Source of the DNA: an uncultured Eubacteriales bacterium
GTDB taxonomy: Bacteria; Bacillota; Clostridia; Lachnospirales; Lachnospiraceae
NCBI GenBank assembly: GCA_900321505.1
Contig: ONWK01000263.1
Location: forward strand, 1 to 8,753
Reading direction: 5' to 3'
DNA length: 8,753 nt
Shown here in pieces: positions 1-5,688 of this stretch. Under the pieces are notes generated by a model, which saw only the letters and a list, made by a program, of their open reading frames with translations, had not been told where the DNA came from and did no database searches. How positions within the stretch are numbered: position 1 is the first letter of the stretch; each line of letters opens with the position of its first letter. The translations under genes and the position numbers were made by a program.

Positions 1-6
1 GGGATA

Positions 7-15
7 TGCTATACT
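7..15 (+). promoter_or_regulatory. Possible extended -10 promoter element upstream of the AAA-ATPase-like gene
   Basis: TGC followed by TATACT is seen at 7-15, which resembles an extended -10 box (TGn-TATAAT). The -35 region would lie outside the window, so it cannot be judged. A transcript starting near position 22 would have a leader of roughly 138 bases before the best-supported start codon at 160. This is a motif match only. Confidence 0.3.
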
Positions 16-159
16 CCTGATATGGACGATTCGGCCTGTAAAGCTTTTTCTGTGTTTATATTGGGAACGGCAGCAACGGCAATGAAAGACAAAAAAGGGA
101 ACGATCATCGCTTCCGGCAGAGGATTCCGGCTGCCGTAAAGGGACAGGAGGCGCTTTTG

Positions 160-1890
160 ATGCCTGAAAAGCTCATGCTCCCGATTGGGGAGGAATATTT
201 TTCCAGCATTCGGAGGAATGGTTTTTACTATGTCGACAAGACGAAAATGATCCCGGACCTTATGCGGTCCAGGGGGCTTGTCAACCTCTTCACGAGACCG
301 CGCCGTTTCGGTAAGAGCCTGAACATGGACATGTTCAAGTGCTTTCTGGAGATCGGGACGGATCGGTCCCTTTTTGAGGGGCTTTCCGTCATGGAAGACA
401 GGGAAGTCTGCGCCGCGCACATGGGGCAGTATCCCGTGATCTCCATCAGCCTCAAGGACGCGGAAGGCGGGAGTTACGAAAATGCTCTCGACGGACTGTC
501 CGAAATCCTGCGCGAGGAGGCGCGGAACCACGAATATCTGCTTGGAAGCGAGCGCCTTTGCGAGAACGACAAGGCCGTGCTTAAAGAGTTCTATGTGGCT
601 CATCTGGATGAAAAAGCGCAGAGGGCGTTTCTGCGGTTGTTTTCGCAGATGCTTTTTGCGCACCACGGCAGGAAGATCGTCCTGCTGATCGATGAATATG
701 ACGTCCCGCTGGATAAGGCATGGCAGGACGGGTATTACGAAAAAATGGTGCGGCATATCCGCGCCATGTTCAGCCGCGCCCTGAAGACGAACCCCTTTCT
801 TGACTTCGCAATCATCACGGGCTGTCTCAGGATTGCCCGGGAGAGCATTTTTACCGGGATCAACAACTTCAAGATCAACACGATTTCGGAGGACAGATTC
901 GCGCAGTATTTCGGTTTCACGGAAAGCGAAGTGCGTGACCTTCTCTCTTATTACTGCATGCCGGAAAAATATGATCTGTTTAAAGAGTGGTATGACGGTT
1001 ACCGGTTCGGGAAAAAAGAGATTTATTGCCCCTGGGATGTCATCAACCAGGCCGACAGATTCCTGGACGCCCCCGACGCGCCTATGGAGTCATACTGGGC
1101 CAACAGCAGCAGCAATTATATTGTCAGGGATCTGCTGAAGAACCCGTCGGAAGCGGTCCGGGCGGACATCGAGAAGCTGATCTCCGGCGAAGCCGTGACC
1201 AAAACCATCCTTCCGGAGCTGACATATGCGGATCTCTCTGATACGGACCGAAAGCTCCGGCAGACCTTTCTCTGGAGCGTCCTGTATGCCACCGGCTACC
1301 TTACCGATGAAAAGACCGCGGTCGGGGGCACCGAGAAAAAAGCTCCATTTTCTGCAAAGACGCGAAGGCTCGTCATTCCCAACCGGGAGGTTCAGGAGAT
1401 TTACGAGTCTCAGATCCGGTCCTGGTTTGAGCGCGGCGTTTCCGGCCGGAAAAAAGAATGGGAGGAATTGCGCGCCGCCCTCATGGCAGGGGATGCTAAG
1501 AAGGTTCGGGAGAGTCTGGATTTCTTCCTTGCCCGTTCCATCAGCATCCGGGATACCGCCGTAAGAAAAAAATATAAGGAAAACTTTTACCACGGTCTGT
1601 TGCTGGGGCTCTTGGAAACCAGCGAGGACTGGACCGTGCAGTCCAACGTGGAATCCGGCATTGGTTATCTGGACATCGAAATCCTTTCCTGGTCAAGAAA
1701 AACCGGCTGCGTCATAGAAGTCAAATATGCGGAAGACGGAGAGTATGACGCCGCCCTGGCCGAAGCCATGAAACAGATCGAAGACAGCGGCTACACGGAC
1801 GTCCTGCGCCGCGAAGACATGGAGACCATCTACAAATACGGCATCGCTTTTTATAAAAAGTCCTGCCGCGTAAGGTGCGAGAAAGCATGA
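160..1890 (+). CDS. AAA-ATPase-like / PD-(D/E)XK nuclease-like protein (PF09820 + PF08011 type)
   Basis: The predicted cytoplasmic protein has 576 residues. The N-terminal half matches the 'AAA-ATPase-like' family: a Walker A-like RPRRFGKS at residues 46-53, a Walker B-like LLIDEYD at 175-181, and a conserved AIITGCLRIARESIFTG stretch around 217-233. The C-terminus (about 480-570) looks like the PDDEXK_9 nuclease-like domain, with ESGIGYLD at 499-505 and IEVKY at 519-523; E499, D505, E520 and K522 are candidate metal-site residues. Length and domain order are those of an intact family member. The start at 160 is chosen because AGGAGG sits at 146-151, eight bases upstream; an in-frame ATG at 22 is possible, but it would add 46 residues outside the family pattern and lacks a visible binding site. 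These proteins are common, often multicopy, in gut anaerobes and their role is unproven; defence, mobile-element or regulatory roles have been guessed. It is transcribed towards cas3 but separated from it by a terminator and about 0.8 kb, so it is probably not part of the cas operon. Sampled 60-base lines are GC-richer (55-57%) than cas3 samples (37-42%). Confidence 0.88.
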   Translation: MPEKLMLPIGEEYFSSIRRNGFYYVDKTKMIPDLMRSRGLVNLFTRPRRFGKSLNMDMFKCFLEIGTDRSLFEGLSVMEDREVCAAHMGQYPVISISLKDAEGGSYENALDGLSEILREEARNHEYLLGSERLCENDKAVLKEFYVAHLDEKAQRAFLRLFSQMLFAHHGRKIVLLIDEYDVPLDKAWQDGYYEKMVRHIRAMFSRALKTNPFLDFAIITGCLRIARESIFTGINNFKINTISEDRFAQYFGFTESEVRDLLSYYCMPEKYDLFKEWYDGYRFGKKEIYCPWDVINQADRFLDAPDAPMESYWANSSSNYIVRDLLKNPSEAVRADIEKLISGEAVTKTILPELTYADLSDTDRKLRQTFLWSVLYATGYLTDEKTAVGGTEKKAPFSAKTRRLVIPNREVQEIYESQIRSWFERGVSGRKKEWEELRAALMAGDAKKVRESLDFFLARSISIRDTAVRKKYKENFYHGLLLGLLETSEDWTVQSNVESGIGYLDIEILSWSRKTGCVIEVKYAEDGEYDAALAEAMKQIEDSGYTDVLRREDMETIYKYGIAFYKKSCRVRCEKA

Positions 1891-1960
1891 AGACGCGAGG
1901 CTTTATACATGTGTATTTAAGATATTTAAGAATAGAATTAATTTGACCTGTGCAAAAAGC

Positions 1961-2005
1961 AAAGACTGTTTTTCATGCTGCCTGAAGCAATGAAAAGCAG
2001 TCTTT
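1961..2005 (+). terminator. Strong stem-loop terminator after the AAA-ATPase-like gene
   Basis: The arms 1961-1976 and 1990-2005 are complementary over 16 positions with one G-U pair, enclosing a 13-base loop (1977-1989). The right arm ends in a run of T (tctttt, then cattt), and the left arm is preceded by an A-rich stretch, so the element could also stop transcription on the opposite strand. It lies about 70 bases beyond the stop codon at 1888-1890. This is consistent with a factor-independent terminator isolating the ATPase gene from the cas genes. Confidence 0.8.
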
Positions 2006-2036
2006 TCATTTGTACTTCATCCCCCTGATAATCCAA

Positions 2037-2189
2037 ATGGCAAGTCGAAATGTCCATCGCGTGAACGTTAACAAAGCTTTGCTATACAGGGATGGGATGA
2101 TCGCAGGATACTGCACCCGCCCTCTCGAGGGCTTTGTAGCTGACTCGTATCGGAAATGGCATCGATTCTTGCAGAATGACCAAATTTGA
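2037..2189 (+). other. Orphan 50-codon ORF, unlikely but possible small gene
   Basis: An ATG at 2037 opens a 50-residue frame ending at TGA 2187-2189. The encoded peptide has a fairly protein-like composition (for example YRDGMIAGYCTRPLEGFVAD around residues 19-38). No Shine-Dalgarno sequence precedes the ATG, and the frame begins only about 30 bases after the terminator hairpin. I do not recognise the peptide. It could be a gene fragment, a small unannotated protein or chance. Confidence 0.15.
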
Positions 2190-2282
2190 CTTACTCATGA
2201 AAAGTGAATAGAATAATTACTATCTTCCTGTGCAGGAAGGTTTGCATGTTTTATCTTTGTTCGGAGGAACCCTATACGCATC

Positions 2283-2600
2283 TTAATGCCTGAAGACTAA
2301 ACGCAGTAAGGCATTCTTTGTCCCCCCTGGTGTGGTTACCAGCTTCTGTTTTTCAGTATGTTTTAATTGTACTGGCATTTTCTGCACCACATTGATCCCG
2401 CACGAGAAAATACCATCTAATTCAACCTTATACCCGCGATCAGAATTCTTGCTCCAGAAAATATATGGGACGAACGAAGGCTGATGACAAAAACAGTGAT
2501 TGAATAATAGAAGGATGGTGTTAGACATTTTCAAATAATACAAGTTCCCCACTGAAACGATTGAAAAGGGAAATAATAGCAATCGATGTAATGACAGCAT
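2283..2600 (-). pseudogene. Possible decayed remnant of a DUF234-type/archaeal-type AAA ATPase C-terminus
   Basis: The minus strand is open for 105 codons in low-GC DNA with no shadowing gene on the plus strand. The segment SKNSDRGYKVELDGIF (about residues 49-64) followed by GINV, and the late GTKNALLRLV, loosely resemble the C-terminal nuclease-like part of a clostridial ATPase family, which from memory reads roughly 'G-Q-I-D-L-l-I-D ... I-N-L-C-E-m-K ... T-K-A-L-H-L-t'. The key E-x-K is not preserved, the N-terminal ATPase part is absent, and no binding site precedes the ATG, so if the resemblance is real this is a relic. The alternative is a chance open frame. Confidence 0.25.
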
Positions 2601-2634
2601 TTAAGGTGCGGTCATGCGTGTCTTTTATTCGAAA

Positions 2635-2661
2635 TTCATATGGTAACGTCAAAAATACAAT
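2635..2661 (+). promoter_or_regulatory. Weak candidate promoter for cas3
   Basis: TACAAT at 2656-2661 is a good -10 box (one change from TATAAT). The best -35 in reach is TTCATA at 2635-2640, four of six matches to TTGACA with a short 15-base spacing. A start near 2668 would give a leader of about 44 bases before the cas3 start. The -10 is plausible; the pairing is weak. Confidence 0.3.
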
Positions 2662-2711
2662 ACATTAATGGCAGACCCTGAATAATATGAAAGATGGGAG
2701 GCAAAGCAGAC

Positions 2712-4901
2712 ATGGGTTCGGTAAAGAAGTATAGTTTTTTCGCTGCTCATCTTATCGTGGAAGAAGATGAGAATGGCGGGAAGTGTGTAATAAAAGGCCA
2801 GACAATCGAAGAACATTGCAAAAATGTTTCCATAATAGCGAGACGGTTTGCCGATCCTTTCGGAGCAGGCGATGCCGCCGCTCTATGCGGACTTGCTCAT
2901 GATATTGGGAAGTATTCGAAAGCTTTTCAGAAGAGAATCTGGGAGGACGGTCCAAAAGTTGATCATTCCGCTGCGGGCGCAATAGAACTGAAAAAAATGG
3001 GCTCTTTTGGATTTCTCTGTGTAGCGGGACACCATGCAGGTCTTTCAAATATTCATCAATTGATCAGCGAAAGACTCACAAAAAAAGTACAACCCTATGA
3101 AGAATATAAAGATGATATTGTATTGGGAAGCGCCTCGGACCCATCTTTCGTGGGGAAAAGGGATGTGCAATATCCGGGCTTTGTTCTGTCATTTTATATT
3201 CGCATGCTTTTTTCCTGCCTGGTAGATGCGGATTATCTGGATACAGAATTATTCATGTCGCAGGGAAATATATTCAGGGCGAACGGTTCTGGAATTTCAG
3301 AACTGTGCGGACGGATGGAAAACTACATTAAGAGCAATAGCTGGCTTGAAGGGAGAGATGGTATCAATTTCTACAGGAGTGGTATCCTCAAGAGATGTAT
3401 AAACTATGGAAAAGAGAGCAGTCCCGGGATATTTACACTGACGGTTCCTACCGGGGGAGGAAAGACATGCGCTTCACTTGCTTTTGCCCTGAATCATGCC
3501 AAAAAGAATGGCATGAAGAGAGTGATTTATGTGGTGCCGTATTGTGCCATTATAGACCAGACGGTAGATGTTTATAACAAGATTCTTGGAGAAGAAAATG
3601 TTCTTGCCCACTATTCGGAAGCAGAGTTTACAGACAGCGAGAGCGGGAAAGACCCGAATCAAGCTGAGTTAAAAAAACTCGCTGCTGAAAACTGGGACAT
3701 GCCTGTTGTTGTAACCACCGCAGTACAGTTTTTTGAATCTCTGTTTTCAAATAAGACCAGCAAATGCAGGAAAATTCATAATATAGCTGACAGCGTGATC
3801 GTCTTTGATGAGGCACAGACCATACCGGTGGATTTTATTAAGCCATGTGTCTTTGCAATCACAGAGTTAGCGCTGCATTATCATTCATCCTGCATTCTTT
3901 GTACCGCTACGCAGCCATCACTGGAGATGTTCATAAATGAGTATAAGAAGGGTACGATCGTAAGGGAAATATCTGAAAATACAGATGATCTCTATCGGCT
4001 GTTCAAAAGAGTTAATTATGAAGATCTTGGAAAGTGCTCCGAAGACGAGATTGCTCTTCATCTGAGTGATTATAATAGAGTTCTTTGTATTGTTTCTACA
4101 AGGTCTCGTGCAAGAAGTCTTTATGAAAAGCTTCCGAATGAGGGTCGATATCATTTGTCTACAAGGATGACTCCGGAACATCGAAAGAGAACCCTTGACA
4201 CGATTAGGGAGAGGCTTATTGACGATAAGAGTGTCCGGGTAGTATCCACCAGCTTGATTGAAGCGGGAGTAGACCTTGACTTTCCCTTGGTTTATAGGGA
4301 GCTGGCCGGACTTGACAGTATGATCCAGGCTGGCGGAAGATGCAACAGAGAAGGGAGGGAGGATCCCGGCGCGAGCAAGGTGTTTGTCTTCAGGTTCAAG
4401 GAATTGAAAAGGCTCCCTTCGTCGATGAAATTGCCTGCAGAGGTAGCAGAAACAATTATCATGAAAAATATTGAAATTGACTCACCTCAGACGATAAAAG
4501 AATACTTTGATGCTCTGTACTATCATAAAAGCGAGGGGCTGGATCGTGAGAAGATAGTTGAAAAATTAAACAACAGGCCCAGTGACTTCAGATTTGCCGA
4601 TGTGGGTGAAAAATTCAAACTGATCGATACCTTTGAAAATAAGACGATATTTATCCCCCGCGATTTGAAAAGCAATGCTCTGGTTGATGAAATCAGAAAA
4701 CATGGAGAGGTGCTGACCCGCAGCATTTACCGTCAGACTGGAAAATACAGTGTATCTGTTTCCGAACGTGTTTTTAGAGCTCTTAGCCCGGCTCTGGAGA
4801 TGATAAACGAAGAATTTGCGATTCTTGCCGTAAGCAAATATTACAGCCAGGAGACGGGTCTGGCTGAGGATTTTGAAGGTGGAGATGCTGTTTTTGGATA
4901 A
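2712..4901 (+). CDS. cas3: CRISPR-associated nuclease-helicase Cas3 (type I-C, HD domain fused)
   Basis: Cas3 is the effector nuclease-translocase of type I systems: recruited by target-bound Cascade, it nicks the displaced strand and degrades DNA while moving 3' to 5' using ATP. The 729-residue protein has an N-terminal HD domain: H35, the LAHDIGK motif with H63 and D64, H85 (VDHSAAGA) and GHHAG with H107-H108. The SF2 helicase follows: motif I VPTGGGKT at 245-252, motif II DEAQ at 366-369, motif III TATQP at 398-402, motif V around STSLIEAGVDLDF, and motif VI QAGGRCNR at 539-546. The DEAQ in place of DEAH is noted but does not break the Walker B acidic pair. Length fits a full HD-helicase Cas3. 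The start at 2712 is preferred over the in-frame ATG at 2694 because GGGAGG at 2696-2701 lies ten bases before it, and because the FFAAHL beginning then matches the I-C Cas3 N-terminus. A hairpin and a new promoter follow, so cas3 seems to be a separate transcription unit. Confidence 0.96.
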   Translation: MGSVKKYSFFAAHLIVEEDENGGKCVIKGQTIEEHCKNVSIIARRFADPFGAGDAAALCGLAHDIGKYSKAFQKRIWEDGPKVDHSAAGAIELKKMGSFGFLCVAGHHAGLSNIHQLISERLTKKVQPYEEYKDDIVLGSASDPSFVGKRDVQYPGFVLSFYIRMLFSCLVDADYLDTELFMSQGNIFRANGSGISELCGRMENYIKSNSWLEGRDGINFYRSGILKRCINYGKESSPGIFTLTVPTGGGKTCASLAFALNHAKKNGMKRVIYVVPYCAIIDQTVDVYNKILGEENVLAHYSEAEFTDSESGKDPNQAELKKLAAENWDMPVVVTTAVQFFESLFSNKTSKCRKIHNIADSVIVFDEAQTIPVDFIKPCVFAITELALHYHSSCILCTATQPSLEMFINEYKKGTIVREISENTDDLYRLFKRVNYEDLGKCSEDEIALHLSDYNRVLCIVSTRSRARSLYEKLPNEGRYHLSTRMTPEHRKRTLDTIRERLIDDKSVRVVSTSLIEAGVDLDFPLVYRELAGLDSMIQAGGRCNREGREDPGASKVFVFRFKELKRLPSSMKLPAEVAETIIMKNIEIDSPQTIKEYFDALYYHKSEGLDREKIVEKLNNRPSDFRFADVGEKFKLIDTFENKTIFIPRDLKSNALVDEIRKHGEVLTRSIYRQTGKYSVSVSERVFRALSPALEMINEEFAILAVSKYYSQETGLAEDFEGGDAVFG

Positions 4902-4907
4902 AAACAT

Positions 4908-4945
4908 GGAAAAGGTCGGTGCATATGAAAGCCCGACCTGTTTCC
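4908..4945. terminator. Hairpin between cas3 and cas5c, terminator or RNA-end structure
   Basis: GGAAA plus AGGTCGG (4908-4919) pairs with CCGACCT and TTTCC (4933-4939 and 4941-4945), giving a 12-bp stem with one bulged base (4940) and a 13-base loop. It starts seven bases after the cas3 stop. On the plus strand it lacks a close T run (the nearest is at 4962-4966), whereas on the minus strand it is followed after two bases by a GTTTTT stretch. It may therefore terminate minus-strand transcription better than cas3 transcription, or simply protect the cas3 mRNA end. Confidence 0.55.
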
Positions 4946-4961
4946 AAATCATAATTATATG

Positions 4962-4990
4962 TTTTTCAATCCATGCTGTACGGGAGTGAC
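4962..4990 (-). repeat. Solitary degenerate type I-C CRISPR repeat in the cas3-cas5c gap
   Basis: Read on the minus strand, this 29-base stretch begins GTCACTCCC and ends AGCATGGATTGAAA plus AA. Typical I-C repeats begin GTCGCTCCC or GTCGCACCC and end GAGCGTGGATTGAAAT, so both ends are kept with about one change each while the middle has lost three or four bases, including the GGG half of the stem. The lost half means the usual repeat hairpin, which Cas5c recognises, cannot form well. Only one copy is seen and no second repeat lies 60-70 bases to either side. It overlaps the -35 box of the cas5c promoter. The match is read directly against my knowledge of the I-C consensus, since the true array repeat is outside this window. 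Confidence 0.7.
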
Positions 4991-5014
4991 ACAGACAATT
5001 TGCAATGCTATTAT
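4986..5014 (+). promoter_or_regulatory. Sigma-70-type promoter of the cas5c-cas8c-cas7c-cas4 operon
   Basis: GTGACA at 4986-4991 (five of six matches to TTGACA) and TATTAT at 5009-5014 (five of six to TATAAT) are separated by exactly 17 bases, and TGC at 5006-5008 adds an extended -10 TGn. The predicted start is near 5020, leaving a very short leader that consists almost only of the AAGGAGG binding site. The -35 box shares its first five bases with the outer end of the degenerate CRISPR repeat, so a protein or RNP bound there could block transcription. Confidence 0.7.
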
Positions 5015-5037
5015 TCGCTTAAAAAGGAGGTAGTTAT

Positions 5038-5688
5038 TTGAGCTACGGGATGCAAATTGAGGTATGGGGCAAAAATGCCCTTTTTACAAGGCCGGAACTA
5101 AAAACCGAGAGAGTGAGTTATGATGTCATCACTCCATCCGCTGCCAGGGGGCTGATAGAAAGCGTTTACTGGCATCCCGGATTAATGGTCGTTGTTGATC
5201 GGATTCATGTGTTGAACGATATAAGGTTTGCTAACATCCGGCGCAACGAAGTCAAAGATAAGATACCGGCAAAAAAGATTGAACAGATGATTAACGGCAA
5301 GGGCATATCGGCAATATACACAAATGAATCCATTCAGCAAAGGGCTTCTCTGGTGCTGAGAGATGTGCATTATGTGATAGATTTTCATTTTGTGATGACA
5401 AAAAAAGCGAATCCGACGGACAATGAAGGGAAATTTACCGATATTTTCAGGAGAAGGATTGAAAAGGGACAATTTTACTCCCAGCCGTATTTTGGGACCA
5501 GAGAATTTCCTGCACATTTCAGGGCATGGAAAGGAGGGAACGTCCCAACGATTCATGAAAACAGAGATTTGGGCCTGATGTTGTATGACATGGATTACAG
5601 TAATCCGAGGGACATACAGCCGACGTTTTTTCACGCGCATATGGTGGATGGTGTTGTACAGGTTTCCGGAGAGAAGGTGCTGAAATGA
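5038..5688 (+). CDS. cas5c: Type I-C pre-crRNA endoribonuclease / Cascade subunit Cas5c (Cas5d)
   Basis: In type I-C, Cas5c replaces Cas6: it cuts the pre-crRNA at the base of the repeat hairpin and stays bound to the 5' handle inside Cascade. The 216-residue length is normal for the subtype. The N-terminus, YGMQIEVWGKNALFTRPELK followed by VSYDVITPSAARGLIESVYW, is the family hallmark; Y44 in the VYW motif probably corresponds to the catalytic tyrosine described in Bacillus halodurans Cas5d. A later QRASLVLRDVHYVIDFHF segment (100-118) is also characteristic. The start is TTG at 5038, seven bases after AGGAGG (5025-5030); starting there keeps the conserved MSYG beginning, which an ATG at 5050 would lose. 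It is the first gene of its operon, driven by the promoter at 4986-5014, and its stop overlaps the cas8c start (ATGA). Confidence 0.95.
   Translation: MSYGMQIEVWGKNALFTRPELKTERVSYDVITPSAARGLIESVYWHPGLMVVVDRIHVLNDIRFANIRRNEVKDKIPAKKIEQMINGKGISAIYTNESIQQRASLVLRDVHYVIDFHFVMTKKANPTDNEGKFTDIFRRRIEKGQFYSQPYFGTREFPAHFRAWKGGNVPTIHENRDLGLMLYDMDYSNPRDIQPTFFHAHMVDGVVQVSGEKVLK

Larger units (their letters stand above)
2006..2693. other. Gene-poor AT-rich spacer between the ATPase gene and cas3
   Basis: I see no convincing intact gene, RNA gene or insertion sequence in this stretch. It contains a 50-codon plus-strand ORF (2037-2189) without a ribosome binding site, a short dyad CTTCCTG-TG-CAGGAAG at 2224-2239, and a 105-codon minus-strand ORF (2283-2600) that may be a decayed gene piece. 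One 60-base sample (2521-2580) is only about 32% GC by hand count, lower than in the flanking genes sampled. The last 60 bases probably hold the cas3 promoter. Overall it reads as old, decayed accessory DNA. Confidence 0.6.

Noticed and set aside
22..159. In-frame ATG at 22 as start of the ATPase-like gene
   Set aside because: It adds 46 residues unlike the family N-terminus and has no visible binding site, while ATG 160 has AGGAGG at ideal spacing.
1887..1938. ATG overlapping the stop of the ATPase-like gene (ATGA)
   Set aside because: The frame is only about 16 codons before a stop and has no recognisable content.
2119..2132. Short hairpin GCCCT-CTCG-AGGGC as terminator or repeat
   Set aside because: A five-base stem with no T run that falls inside the orphan ORF; too short to call.
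2224..2239. Dyad CTTCCTG-TG-CAGGAAG as an operator
   Set aside because: It is isolated, with no promoter close by and no second copy in the window; mentioned only as content of the spacer.
2544..2567. GTTCCCC followed by GATTGAAA at 2559-2566, a second degenerate CRISPR repeat
   Set aside because: Only the eight-base GATTGAAA and a loose GTTCCCC match; the conserved GTGG before ATTGAAA and the 5' GTCGC are missing, so chance in AT-rich DNA is adequate.
2694..2711. ATG at 2694 as the cas3 start
   Set aside because: It overlaps the GGGAGG that serves ATG 2712 and has no good binding site of its own.
5182..5640. Long minus-strand open frame inside cas5c, and similar frames inside cas8c and the ATPase gene
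   Set aside because: They lie antisense to clearly real genes, their products are not recognisable, and no binding sites support them; they are shadows.
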